DNA of 64,000 nt from Pseudomonas orientalis (GTDB taxonomy: Bacteria; Pseudomonadota; Gammaproteobacteria; Pseudomonadales; Pseudomonadaceae): contig NZ_JYLM01000002.1 of the NCBI RefSeq assembly GCF_001439815.1, forward strand, positions 124,001 through 188,000, in the 5' to 3' direction. Position 1 is the stretch's first letter; the number at the start of each line of letters is the position of its first letter. Positions 37,029 to 45,418 of this stretch are shown in pieces. A program made the position numbers and the translations under genes. A model generated the notes under the pieces. It was given only the letters and a program-made list of their open reading frames with translations. It did not search any database and was not told the DNA's origin.

Positions 37029-38681
37029 TCACGCCGGTTCCAATTCGTGCACCACCTGGCCGGCGCGCAGGCGTACCAACTGGTCGGCGATGTCGAAATA
37101 ACGGTCGTCGTGGCTGATCACGATGATGGTCTTGCCCAGGCGCTTGAGGTCCGGCAACAGCTCGGTGTAGAAAATCCGGCGGAACGCCGGGTCCTGGTCG
37201 GCGGCCCATTCGTCGAACACCAGCACCGGGCGTTCTTCCAGCCAGGCGTTGACCAGTGCCAGGCGCTTGCGCTGACCGGTGGAGAGGTCGGTGGTGCTGA
37301 ATACGCCGTCCTTGACGCTGACCTTGTGCGCGATTTCCAGGCGTTCCAGGTACTTGGTGGCGCTGTCCAGGGACTGGGCGGCGCTGCCCTGGACCAGGTC
37401 GTCGAACAGGTAGTAGTCGGAAAACACCGTGGTGAACAGCTGGCGATAGTCGTCGCGCTCAGGGTCGGTGACCGCTTCGCCGTTCAGGCGAATCTCGCCG
37501 GCCTGGGGCGGGTACAGACCCAGCAGCAGTTTGATCAGGGTGGTCTTGCCGCTGCCGTTCTCGCCGACGATGAACACGATGTCGCCTTGCTGGATGCTCA
37601 GGTTGATCGGCCCCAGGTGGAACGGCTCGCTGCCCTCGACCGCCGGCGGGCTGTAGCTTACGTCGCGCAGTTCGAGGCTGTTGACCACCGGTTTCGGCGC
37701 TTCGCTGTCGTCCATCAACAGGTGCGGTTCCGGGGACGAAAAACGCTCCGACAGTTCACTGATGCGGCCGAACGCGATCTTGGCCTTGCCGACCACGGGC
37801 AGGTAACCCAGCAGGTGTTCCAGCGGGCCTTTCATGTACAGCAGCACCAGTACGAAGCCGGTGATCACCGTCGGGTCCGGGTTGGGGTTATACGCCTGCA
37901 TCGCCAGGGCCAGGCCGATGACCACGAAGAACAGCATCGAGCCGAACGTCTTGGCGAGGATGTAGATGTTGACCGAACGCACCTGGATGTCGCTGATGCG
38001 GTCGGCGGTTTCCTGGATGCGGTGGGTGTTCATGCGAAACCGCCGAGGCCGGTGCATGCGCAATTCCTTGGCGCCGGACGCAATGGCGTTGTAGTAACGC
38101 TGCAACTCATCTTCGTGGCTGCGCGCCAGGTCGAAGCCCTGGATACCTTTACCGCCGGCGATGAACTGCACGGCGCTGCCGATAATGATCGCCACCACCA
38201 TCATCAGGAACATCGGCACCGACAGGTAGGCCAGGTAGCCCAGGCAACCGAGGGTGACTGTGGCCGCGATGGCCAGCGGCGTGAACGCGAAGGAAAAGTC
38301 GCTGATGGTGTCGACGTCGTGGGTCAGCACCGGGATCAGGCGGTGGGAGCGATAGCGTTCGATCTGGCCGATGGGCGCCGACAGGACTTTCTCACCGAGG
38401 TCCTTGCGCAGGGCGGCGATGATCCGTTGCCCGACGTAATTGGTACCGATGTCGGAAATGATCGAACTGAGCAGCGCCACCACGCACAGTGCGGCAAAGG
38501 TCAGGACCACGCCCTGGGTCATGCCGGCCGCCGAGTGCAGCGCGTTATTGATGGTCGCCAGCAGCAACGTAATGGCCAGGCCGCCCACCATGCCGAGGGC
38601 AACGGAGACCGTCACAATGGTGCGAAAGGGCCGGAGCAGGGCGAGCAAACCTTTGAAGGCGCCGCGTTTGGGGTCGGTCAT
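37029..38681 (-). CDS. pvdE: Pyoverdine precursor exporter PvdE (ABC transporter)
   Basis: PvdE carries acylated ferribactin from the cytoplasm to the periplasm. The 550-residue protein joins a six-helix membrane domain (about 1-290) to an ATPase domain (about 335-550). The ATPase shows Walker A GENGSGKTT, a signature loop LSTGQRKRLAL, and Walker B VLVFDEWAADQDP, as in cyclic-peptide exporters. The start MTDPKRGAFK at 38681 matches the usual PvdE N-terminus; an in-frame start at 38720 is possible but adds only 13 residues. It is divergent from pvdF, and each has its own PvdS box. Confidence 0.94.
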   Translation of the reverse strand: MTDPKRGAFKGLLALLRPFRTIVTVSVALGMVGGLAITLLLATINNALHSAAGMTQGVVLTFAALCVVALLSSIISDIGTNYVGQRIIAALRKDLGEKVLSAPIGQIERYRSHRLIPVLTHDVDTISDFSFAFTPLAIAATVTLGCLGYLAYLSVPMFLMMVVAIIIGSAVQFIAGGKGIQGFDLARSHEDELQRYYNAIASGAKELRMHRPRRFRMNTHRIQETADRISDIQVRSVNIYILAKTFGSMLFFVVIGLALAMQAYNPNPDPTVITGFVLVLLYMKGPLEHLLGYLPVVGKAKIAFGRISELSERFSSPEPHLLMDDSEAPKPVVNSLELRDVSYSPPAVEGSEPFHLGPINLSIQQGDIVFIVGENGSGKTTLIKLLLGLYPPQAGEIRLNGEAVTDPERDDYRQLFTTVFSDYYLFDDLVQGSAAQSLDSATKYLERLEIAHKVSVKDGVFSTTDLSTGQRKRLALVNAWLEERPVLVFDEWAADQDPAFRRIFYTELLPDLKRLGKTIIVISHDDRYFDIADQLVRLRAGQVVHELEPA

Positions 38682-38739
38682 AAATACATCCCGGAGAGTG
38701 AAAAGAGGGGCTGGGCACACAGACCCTTACCCATGACAA

Positions 38740-38763
38740 ACGAAGTGTCGGCGCGACTATTTA
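38740..38763 (-). promoter_or_regulatory. PvdS box for pvdE
   Basis: On the minus strand, TAAAT (38763-38759), 16 bases and CGT (38742-38740) form a perfect iron-starvation box 58 bases before the pvdE ATG. Confidence 0.88.
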
Positions 38764-38794
38764 GCTCGGTGTGCCGGGCGGTGGCGGCGCTGGA

Positions 38795-38818
38795 TAAATT
38801 GCGCGAGGGCTGGTTCGT
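38795..38818 (+). promoter_or_regulatory. PvdS box for pvdF
   Basis: TAAAT (38795-38799), 16 bases and CGT (38816-38818) form a perfect iron-starvation box 61 bases before the pvdF ATG. It lies back to back with the pvdE box, with 31 bases between them. Confidence 0.88.
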
Positions 38819-38879
38819 TCTTGTGGTGTAGGCGCACGGGTATTCACGCCGTACGTATTCCTTCTGCGAGAGCGAAACA

Positions 38880-39707
38880 ATGACGAAAAAGAACCTGGTG
38901 TATGTCTGGTCCCTGAGAAATGCCGCCGCCGACAAGGCCGGGCAGCCGGTGGCCTACAAGGACCACGAGCGCTACATGAAGTCGGTGCTGGAGTTTCTGG
39001 TGGGCTCGCTCAACGACACCGCGCTGGGCGATGCCTACAACCTGGTCGGGGTGGTGTACGACGATGATGAGCAGAATCTACGGGATCAGGCGCTGGTCGC
39101 CGATTATGGTTTCGCTTACAAGCCTGGCCGCCAATGGCTGTACCCGGGCGACCTGCGCGTGCAGGGCAGGTTGGTCAACGACCTGTTGCTGAGCGTACCC
39201 TCGACCTATCGTCGCCTGCCCCGGGGCAGCGCCGAGCATATCGCCGGCAAACAGGATTTCGAACGTCGCCTGCATGACGTGCTGGTGGAGTTGAAAGCCG
39301 ACATCGTGGTGCTCGACGGCTTGCTGGTGATTCTCGATGACTTGGTGCGCCCAGGCGCGCCGTTTGCGCGGCGCATCATGAACATCCATCCGGGTATCAC
39401 GCGGATCGAATCGCCGTACGAACGCCGTGGTGCCTATGCCACCTGGAACGCGCTGTATGGCGCACGTGGGCAGACCGTGGTGGACTGGGCGACCAAGGCC
39501 ACCACGCCTTCGGAGCCGCTGTACCTTACTGGCGCGTCGTTCCACTATGTGGACAACGGCATTGATTCCGGCGAAGTGTTTCACGACGTATTGAAGACCG
39601 AGATCTCGCCGCAAGACACCATCCTCGAACTGCGCTGGAACAATTTCAACAACAGCCTGTTCCCGGCGTTGCATGAAGGCCTGGAATTGTTGGCCCAGAA
39701 GGGCTGA
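38880..39707 (+). CDS. pvdF: N5-hydroxyornithine transformylase PvdF
   Basis: PvdF formylates N5-hydroxyornithine with formyl-tetrahydrofolate, making the fOHOrn monomer used by modules 4 and 6. The 275-residue protein belongs to the glycinamide-ribonucleotide-transformylase superfamily. The segment MNIHPGITRIESPYERRG holds the catalytic His, and HYVDNGIDSGEVFHD holds the conserved Asp of the formyl-transfer site. It is transcribed divergently from pvdE. The ornithine hydroxylase gene pvdA is not in the window. Confidence 0.93.
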   Translation: MTKKNLVYVWSLRNAAADKAGQPVAYKDHERYMKSVLEFLVGSLNDTALGDAYNLVGVVYDDDEQNLRDQALVADYGFAYKPGRQWLYPGDLRVQGRLVNDLLLSVPSTYRRLPRGSAEHIAGKQDFERRLHDVLVELKADIVVLDGLLVILDDLVRPGAPFARRIMNIHPGITRIESPYERRGAYATWNALYGARGQTVVDWATKATTPSEPLYLTGASFHYVDNGIDSGEVFHDVLKTEISPQDTILELRWNNFNNSLFPALHEGLELLAQKG

Positions 39708-39737
39708 ATACGCTCTTCGAGTGGTATGAAATTCCAA

Positions 39738-39828
39738 TCTGGGAGGGTGCTTGCCCCCGATGGCGGTGGGTCAGTTGCAGAAGCATTCACTGACCCTCCC
39801 TCATCGGGGGCAAGCCCCCTCCCACATT
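39738..39828. repeat. REPIN (REP doublet), copy 1
   Basis: Two inverted copies of the Pseudomonas REP core GGGAGGGGGCTTGCCCCCGA flank a 20-30 base centre. The left arm is slightly degenerate (GGGAGGGTGCTTG). It lies just after the pvdF stop and can fold into a long hairpin. Confidence 0.85.
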
Positions 39829-39927
39829 GGATTGGTGTATGGCTTGGAGCTCGCGTACTACCCGAAGACCTATCCAGCTCACCCCGCGTTTGCGGGTAGA
39901 TACATTGCTCCTGATGCATGGAGTCCA
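39829..39927 (-). pseudogene. Truncated duplicate of the pvdO 3' end
   Basis: Read on the minus strand, this segment resembles the last 20 or so codons of pvdO and its trailer. IYPQTRG appears in one frame and WIGLRVVREL in another, against IYPQTRGDWIGFRVVRDL in PvdO. An extra G after the shared GGTGA causes the frame change, and the stop TAA has become CAA. About 80 percent of bases match over the last 60 coding bases and the trailer CATACACCAA. With REPIN copy 1 it forms a tandem duplicate of the pvdO tail plus REPIN copy 2. Confidence 0.75.
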
Positions 39928-40020
39928 AATGTGGGAGGGGGCTTGCCCCCGATAGCGGTGGGTCAGATAAATGGATATTGACAGACCCACCGCCATCGGG
40001 AGCAAGCCCCCTCCCACATT
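39928..40020. repeat. REPIN (REP doublet), copy 2
   Basis: GTGGGAGGGGGCTTGCCCCCGATAGCGG and its inverted copy enclose a short centre (TCAGATAAATGGATATTGACAGA). It starts 16 bases after the pvdO stop and may act as a transcription barrier between convergent pvdO and pvdF. Confidence 0.88.
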
Positions 40021-40035
40021 GGGTTGGTGTATGGC

Positions 40036-40908
40036 TTAGAGATCGCGAACTACTCGGAAACCGATCCAGTCACCACGCGTCTGCGGGTAGATGTTGTTGC
40101 GGTTGCCGGAGCGGGAAAACACCGGTGCCTCGCCCCAGTCATTGCCGCGAATCTGGTAGGACTCGCAGTTCGGTTCTATCCAGGCACTGCCGTCAGTCGG
40201 CGCGCCGATGTAGTTCGGGTGTTCACAATCGGCGACCCGCTCATACACATTGCCGTGCATGTCGTACATGCCAAACGCATTCGGCGGATAGCTGCCCACC
40301 GGTGACGAATAGCTGTAGCCGTCCGCCGGGCCGTAGGTGTTGGCGTGCCTGGCGATGCTGTAGCCCTTGCCTTCGTCGAACGGGAAGGGGAACGGCCCGC
40401 TGGTGCCGGCGCGGGCCGCGTATTCGCGTTGGGCTTCGCTGACCATGTGGTACTGCTGGCCGGTCTTTTTCGACAGCCAGGCCACGTAATGTTTAATGTC
40501 GTCCATGTCCATGCACACCGCCGGCTGGCGCGGGCCCTGGGGGTAGCGCGGTTTGCCGGCGATACACTCGCGGCCGGGGCGATCATCGCCATTGGCGATC
40601 TTCACCCCGGCCTGGCGTACATAGCTGTCCCATTCACCGGCGGTGATGTGGAAGCGGCTCATGGCAAAGGGCTTGGCGAAGGTCACTGCATGCATCGGGC
40701 CTTCGTCCGGCTCACGGCCGACTTCGTCTTCCGGGGTGCCCATGGTGAAGGTGCCGGCAGGCAATACCACCATTTCCGGGCAGTCCTTGCAGTCCTTGAA
40801 GACTTTGCCCGGTTGCGGTGCCGCCGCCTGGGCCAGGCCAGGGAGCAGGGCACCACACAGTGCGGTCAGCGCCAGGGCCGTCAGGGGTTTGAGTCGAAAT
40901 GGCGTCAT
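40036..40908 (-). CDS. pvdO: PvdO, periplasmic pyoverdine chromophore oxidase
   Basis: PvdO completes chromophore formation by oxidising dihydropyoverdine to pyoverdine in the periplasm. The 290-residue precursor has a Sec signal peptide (to about residue 28, LPGLAQA) and a formylglycine-generating-enzyme-like domain. FGE landmarks are MVVLPAGTFTMGTPEDE, EYAARAG, MHGNVYERVADC and DWIGFRVVRDL. It is the last gene of pvdM-pvdN-pvdO, 28 bases after pvdN. A degenerate copy of its 3' end lies downstream. Confidence 0.93.
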   Translation of the reverse strand: MTPFRLKPLTALALTALCGALLPGLAQAAAPQPGKVFKDCKDCPEMVVLPAGTFTMGTPEDEVGREPDEGPMHAVTFAKPFAMSRFHITAGEWDSYVRQAGVKIANGDDRPGRECIAGKPRYPQGPRQPAVCMDMDDIKHYVAWLSKKTGQQYHMVSEAQREYAARAGTSGPFPFPFDEGKGYSIARHANTYGPADGYSYSSPVGSYPPNAFGMYDMHGNVYERVADCEHPNYIGAPTDGSAWIEPNCESYQIRGNDWGEAPVFSRSGNRNNIYPQTRGDWIGFRVVRDL

Positions 40909-40936
40909 GTGAGCGTCTCGTTCAAATAAAAAAGGA

Positions 40937-42205
40937 TCACAGCCGTTGGCTCAGCAGCGCCATGAAGCGCTGGATGTCATCCGAGCTGTTGAGCAGGCTG
41001 GGGGAGGTGCGGATCACCGGGCCGACATCGCGGTCCACCGCGTCGATCACCACACGGTTTTTCATCATGTAGGCTGCCACCGCATCGCTGTCCTGGCCTT
41101 TGACCCGAAAAAAGGTAAAGCCTGCCGATAGCTCAGGACTGCGCGGCGTGACCAGTTCTATCTGCGGATGCGCCAGCAGTTGCTCTTTAAGCTCGGTGTT
41201 GAGTGCATGGATGCGCGCCTGTACCGGCGCCTTGCCCAGCTGGAAATGCAACTTGAAGGCTTCGTCGGCGGCCCAGCGATGCTCGAACGCGTGGTAGCCG
41301 CCGGGCGTCATGGTGGTGGCGAAATCCTTGTCTTCGGAGAAGGTCGGCACCATCGGCGTGACGTAGGTGTTGTCGGGGCTGCGAGCGCACACCAGGCCGG
41401 TGCCGCGCGGGCCGAACATCCACTTGTGGGTGCCGGCGATGAAGAAGTCGCAGTGCATGGCGGGAAAGTCGAGGTTTTCCACGCCGAAGCCGTGCACGCC
41501 GTCGACCACGTAGAGCAGGCGGTCGTTGTCGTCGCGGTTGCGGTTGTGTTCGTCGACCAGTTGGCCGATGTCGCCAATGGGCAATTTCACACCGCTGCCC
41601 GACTGCACCCAGGTCATGCCCAGCACGCGGGTGTTGGGGCGGATATTGCGCTGGATATTGCCCAGTACTTCATCGACGGACACGCCGCTGGCGCTGTCGA
41701 ACAGGCGGATGCGGCGTACCTGGGTGCCTTCCCTGCGCACGCGAAAATCCAGCACGTTCTGCGTCGCGTAATGCTCATGCTCGGTGGTGAGGATTTCCTG
41801 GTCGGCGCGCACCTTGATCCCGCCGTAAATCATCGCCAGCCCCTCGGAGGTGCTGCCGGTCAGGGCGATCTGTGGCGGTGTGGCGTTCAGGTAGCGACCC
41901 GCCCACTCACGCACCTGGCCTTCGCGTTTCCAGGTTTCCTGCAGGTCCCAGTCCATCGCCAGGCCGGGATTGCGGTCGATCTGCGCGCGGTAGCGTTCAA
42001 TGGCCTCGCGCACCGGCCTGGGGTGCGACGCCACCAGGAAGTTGGAAAAATGCAGGTAATCCGGGTCCTGGTTGAACAGCTGTTTGAAGTCCGTCCATGG
42101 GTCGTTCGTGGCGGCGGCCAGGGCCTGGGGAATCAGCGTGTTGCCCAGCGGCAGACTGGCGGCCAATACACCGGCCTGTTTGAGGAATGTACGACGGTCG
42201 GTCAT
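40937..42205 (-). CDS. pvdN: PvdN, periplasmic PLP-dependent enzyme
   Basis: PvdN converts the glutamate side chain on the pyoverdine chromophore to succinamide. The 422-residue protein begins with a twin-arginine signal (TDRRTFLKQAG), which fits export of a folded PLP enzyme. The aminotransferase class V fold is indicated by DGVHGFGVENLD and FIAGTHKWMFGPRGTGL, the latter carrying the PLP lysine. The ATG at 42205 overlaps the pvdM stop by four bases. Longer in-frame starts would lack the signal at the N-terminus and are rejected. Confidence 0.94.
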   Translation of the reverse strand: MTDRRTFLKQAGVLAASLPLGNTLIPQALAAATNDPWTDFKQLFNQDPDYLHFSNFLVASHPRPVREAIERYRAQIDRNPGLAMDWDLQETWKREGQVREWAGRYLNATPPQIALTGSTSEGLAMIYGGIKVRADQEILTTEHEHYATQNVLDFRVRREGTQVRRIRLFDSASGVSVDEVLGNIQRNIRPNTRVLGMTWVQSGSGVKLPIGDIGQLVDEHNRNRDDNDRLLYVVDGVHGFGVENLDFPAMHCDFFIAGTHKWMFGPRGTGLVCARSPDNTYVTPMVPTFSEDKDFATTMTPGGYHAFEHRWAADEAFKLHFQLGKAPVQARIHALNTELKEQLLAHPQIELVTPRSPELSAGFTFFRVKGQDSDAVAAYMMKNRVVIDAVDRDVGPVIRTSPSLLNSSDDIQRFMALLSQRL

Positions 42206-43569
42206 GGACTTACTTCGTGATGGGCCAAGGGTTTGGCGGCTTTCCGGACCTGGTCCCACACTCGCAGGAAGTTGCCTCCCCACAGCTTGGCGATATCGGC
42301 TTCGGAGTAACCGCGCTGGATCAGTTCGGCCGTGACGTTGCGCACCTCACCGACGTTCTCCCAGCCCTGCAGACCGCCGCCGTCGTTGAAGTCCGAAGCG
42401 ATGCCGACGTGGTCGATGCCGATCTTGCGCACGGTGTAGTCGATGGCGTCGCCCCAGTCCTTGAGAGTCGCCTTGGGTTCTTCTTCGAGAATCGCGTACA
42501 GCTCGCTGGCGTACTGGCCGAAGCGCTGTTCGGGCCACGCGGCGATGATCGCATCGCCCGGCATCAAGGCCATCGCCAGGTTCGGCAGCGGCGGCAGGTC
42601 GAAGCGCGCGCGCAGGGCGTTGAGCTTGTCCTGGGTCGGCTGGCTCAGGGGGCGCAGGTAGGCGGGAAAGCCCACCACCTGCACCACGCCGCCGCTGCGC
42701 TTGATCAGTTGCAATTCCTTGTCGCTGAGGTTGCGCGGGATGTCCACCGACGCCTGCGGTGCCGAGTGGGACGCCACCATCGGCGTACGGCTCAACTGCG
42801 CGACCTGTTCCAGGGCCTTGGTCGACATCTGCGACACGTCGATGATCACGCCCAGATCATTGAGGCGCTGCACCGCTTGCTGGCCGATGGGCGACAGGCC
42901 TTCGAGAGCGTCGGTGGTGTCATTGAAAAACGGCAGCGGACGCGACGAGTCCGACCAGGCGTTATTGCCGATGTAGCTGAAGCCGAACATGCGCATGCCG
43001 CGCGCCGCCCACAGGTCCAGCTGGTTCAGGTCGTTGCCCAGCGGGTAGGCGTTGAGCATGCTGATGAAGATCGCGAACTTGCCTTCGCCGTGCAGGCGGC
43101 GCATGTCCTCCGGCGTGTAGGCGATGCCCACCTGGTTGGGAAAATCGCGGACCATGCCGGAGATGATCTTGTAGCGCACCTCCTGCTCATGGCGGGCTTC
43201 CTCGACAAAACCGTCGGTGGGTTTGTGCGGGGCGTTGGGGCCGTTCCAGATTTCCGGCCAGCCGAAAATGGTCAGGGCCGCACCGGACAATCGCCCGCGC
43301 GCCGCTTTGGCCAGGTCGAACTGGCCGCCGCCATCCTTGTCGGCTTCATTGCCGGCGGTGCCGAGGTCCATGGGCACGGTGATATGGCTGTCGAACGACA
43401 ACAGGCGGTCCTGCATTTCATTGGCCTGCTTGATCACCTCCAGCGGGTAGCCGGCGTTGCCCTTGAACCAATGCTCCCAGACCAGAAAACCAGCCCCGGC
43501 AGCGACCGCCAGTGCCAGCGGCAGGCCGATATACAGCGCCTTTTTCGAACGTGGTTTTGTCATTGCCAT
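42202..43569 (-). CDS. pvdM: PvdM, membrane-anchored dipeptidase-like protein
   Basis: PvdM is needed for PvdP-dependent oxidation of ferribactin in the periplasm. The 455-residue protein has an N-terminal anchor (about residues 11-31, LYIGLPLALAVAAGAGFLVW) and a renal-dipeptidase (M19) fold. The first metal-binding motif, normally HxD, reads DSHITV, so the second ligand is a Thr. Later motifs such as ASHSAPQ and GIDHVGIASDFND are present. It is the first gene of the pvdMNO operon behind a perfect PvdS box. A second ATG two codons in is also possible. Confidence 0.92.
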   Translation of the reverse strand: MAMTKPRSKKALYIGLPLALAVAAGAGFLVWEHWFKGNAGYPLEVIKQANEMQDRLLSFDSHITVPMDLGTAGNEADKDGGGQFDLAKAARGRLSGAALTIFGWPEIWNGPNAPHKPTDGFVEEARHEQEVRYKIISGMVRDFPNQVGIAYTPEDMRRLHGEGKFAIFISMLNAYPLGNDLNQLDLWAARGMRMFGFSYIGNNAWSDSSRPLPFFNDTTDALEGLSPIGQQAVQRLNDLGVIIDVSQMSTKALEQVAQLSRTPMVASHSAPQASVDIPRNLSDKELQLIKRSGGVVQVVGFPAYLRPLSQPTQDKLNALRARFDLPPLPNLAMALMPGDAIIAAWPEQRFGQYASELYAILEEEPKATLKDWGDAIDYTVRKIGIDHVGIASDFNDGGGLQGWENVGEVRNVTAELIQRGYSEADIAKLWGGNFLRVWDQVRKAAKPLAHHEVSP

Positions 43570-43603
43570 CTCAGTCAGTTGAGGCCTTTGCTATCAGGGA
43601 AGA

Positions 43604-43627
43604 ACGAGCGATGACCGGGGAAATTTA
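43604..43627 (-). promoter_or_regulatory. PvdS box for pvdMNO
   Basis: On the minus strand, TAAAT (43627-43623), 16 bases and CGT (43606-43604) form a perfect iron-starvation box 34 bases before the pvdM ATG. The TAAATTTCCCCGG core is repeated in the pvdP box. Confidence 0.88.
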
Positions 43628-43646
43628 GCGGGCGCTGCCCTGGCGG

Positions 43647-43670
43647 TAAATTTCCCCGGGCTGCAAACGT
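43647..43670 (+). promoter_or_regulatory. PvdS box for pvdP
   Basis: TAAAT (43647-43651), 16 bases and CGT (43668-43670) form a perfect iron-starvation box 35 bases before the pvdP ATG, back to back with the pvdM box. Confidence 0.88.
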
Positions 43671-43705
43671 TCTAGCTCTGATTAAGCCGCTTCCTAAGGT
43701 AGACA

Positions 43706-45334
43706 ATGACGATCTCTCGACGTGGGTTCATCGCAGGCCTGGCGCTGACCGGCGCGGCGGTGCCCGCGGCCTTTTACGCCCATCGCGAGCTGACGCGGGA
43801 AGAAGAATTTCCGGTCACCCCCGGCGAAGCCACAGTGGACCTGGCCGACACCCAAGGCCAGCACCTGGCGAACGCCTTGCGCGGTGTGTGGAGCCTGCGC
43901 CTGGAAGGTCGCGACGCCGGCCTCAGGGGCTTGCCGTCCCAGGGCCTGGAGCTGCTGCTGGATATCGCCCCCCGTGGCCGTGGCTTGCGTGGTTACCTGG
44001 ACACTGCCGAGAACCTGCGGGCCGACGGCGAGCCGCGTTACCGCGTATTGGGCGATCTGCTGACGGGCGAGGGCGCCTTGCTGTACTGGCGGCTGATCGA
44101 CCGCGATTCGTCGGCGGGTATCCCGGCCTACGAATTCAAGATGACCCTCGATGAAGTCTGGGCCGACTTCGGCAATGCCGGCAGCGGCACCCTCAGCGGG
44201 CAGATCCTCGACCTTGAACGGCCCCTGACGTTGACCGAGCGCGACAACCGGTTCATCGCCCACAAACAGCTGTTCCCCGAAGCCCGCCAGCGTATCGGCC
44301 TCAACCCGACCCTGCTGGCCTGGCTGATCGCCCCCGAACATCGCCTGTTTCATCAGCTGTGGCACGCCACCCGTGACCAATGGCACAAGCTGTCCGAGGA
44401 AAAACGCGAGGCCCTGCGCGGCATCGGCTGGCAACCCGGGCCGCGTGGCCGGGAACGCGATGCACGGGGCAAGCTCAAGGACCGTAACGGCTCGGGCATC
44501 GACTTTTTCTTCATGCACCGCCATATGCTCGGTACCGCCCGCTCCCTGCAGGACCTGCCGTCATGGCCGCATTTCCCCGAGCCCCAGCCGGCGCTGGAGC
44601 GCGATCGCCTGGGCTTCGTGCGCTACTTCGACAACCACGACGGCTTTGCGCTGCCGCCGTGCTGGTCGGCGCCGGACGACGCCGATTACACCCAGTGGGT
44701 CAGCGACATCAAGGCGGCCGAGACCTATCACAGCAATTTCCAGGTGTGGGAATCCCACTACCGCGACCCACGCTACCTGGCCAAATTGACCCTGGGCCAA
44801 TTGGGCTCGGAGATGGAGCTGGGCCTGCACGACTGGCTGCACATGCGCTGGGCCTCGGTACCACGCGACCCATCCAACGGCGCCCCGGTGCCGTTTGCCC
44901 GCGACCCTGCGGACTTTGCGCCGCGCTGGTACGCGCCGGAGAACGACTTCCTCGGCGATCCGTTTTCATCCCATGTAAATCCAGTGTTCTGGCACTTCCA
45001 CGGCTGGATTGACGACCGCATCGAAGACTGGTTTCGCGCCCACGAGCGCTTCCATCCGGGCGAAGTCACCCGGCTTGAGGTCAACGGCGTAGCCTGGTTT
45101 GCGCCGGGGCGCTGGGTTGAAGTCGGCGACCCCTGGCTCGGCCCGGATACCCACGGCTGCAGCACCACGCCGGGACTGAAGCAGGGCCGCTCGATGGAAA
45201 TGGACCCGGAAATCATGAAACTGGCCCTGCGCATCACCTTCGGCGCCGATGAGGAGCGGCTCAAGGGCCTGTTCAAGCGCGTGCCGCAGCGGCCCTGGTA
45301 TGCGCGGCACTTGAAGGTCAAGCGTGAGGCCTGA
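43706..45334 (+). CDS. pvdP: PvdP, periplasmic tyrosinase of pyoverdine maturation
   Basis: PvdP is the copper tyrosinase that oxidises the Tyr/diaminobutyrate part of ferribactin, starting chromophore formation. The 542-residue protein has a twin-arginine signal (SRRGFIAGLAL), an N-terminal barrel-like region, and a C-terminal tyrosinase region with copper-binding histidines in FFFMHRHML and in HVNPVFWHFHGWID. Its length and order match known PvdP. It is transcribed divergently from pvdMNO from its own PvdS box. Confidence 0.93.
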   Translation: MTISRRGFIAGLALTGAAVPAAFYAHRELTREEEFPVTPGEATVDLADTQGQHLANALRGVWSLRLEGRDAGLRGLPSQGLELLLDIAPRGRGLRGYLDTAENLRADGEPRYRVLGDLLTGEGALLYWRLIDRDSSAGIPAYEFKMTLDEVWADFGNAGSGTLSGQILDLERPLTLTERDNRFIAHKQLFPEARQRIGLNPTLLAWLIAPEHRLFHQLWHATRDQWHKLSEEKREALRGIGWQPGPRGRERDARGKLKDRNGSGIDFFFMHRHMLGTARSLQDLPSWPHFPEPQPALERDRLGFVRYFDNHDGFALPPCWSAPDDADYTQWVSDIKAAETYHSNFQVWESHYRDPRYLAKLTLGQLGSEMELGLHDWLHMRWASVPRDPSNGAPVPFARDPADFAPRWYAPENDFLGDPFSSHVNPVFWHFHGWIDDRIEDWFRAHERFHPGEVTRLEVNGVAWFAPGRWVEVGDPWLGPDTHGCSTTPGLKQGRSMEMDPEIMKLALRITFGADEERLKGLFKRVPQRPWYARHLKVKREA

Positions 45335-45389
45335 ATGCGTGTGTCAGCTGCGTGATCCTTGACATCGCGGCATTCGCGCGCAACGATCG

Positions 45390-45411
45390 ACTCAATTTCT
45401 TAAAATTGAGT
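45390..45411. promoter_or_regulatory. AT-rich inverted repeat at the start of the fic gene
   Basis: ACTCAATTT (45390-45398) and AAATTGAGT (45403-45411) form a perfect 9-base inverted repeat around CTTA. It ends 7 bases before the GTG of the Fic gene. It may be an operator for the Fic protein's own winged helix, or a weak terminator for pvdP (only three T follow). Confidence 0.45.
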
Positions 45412-45418
45412 TTCAGTT

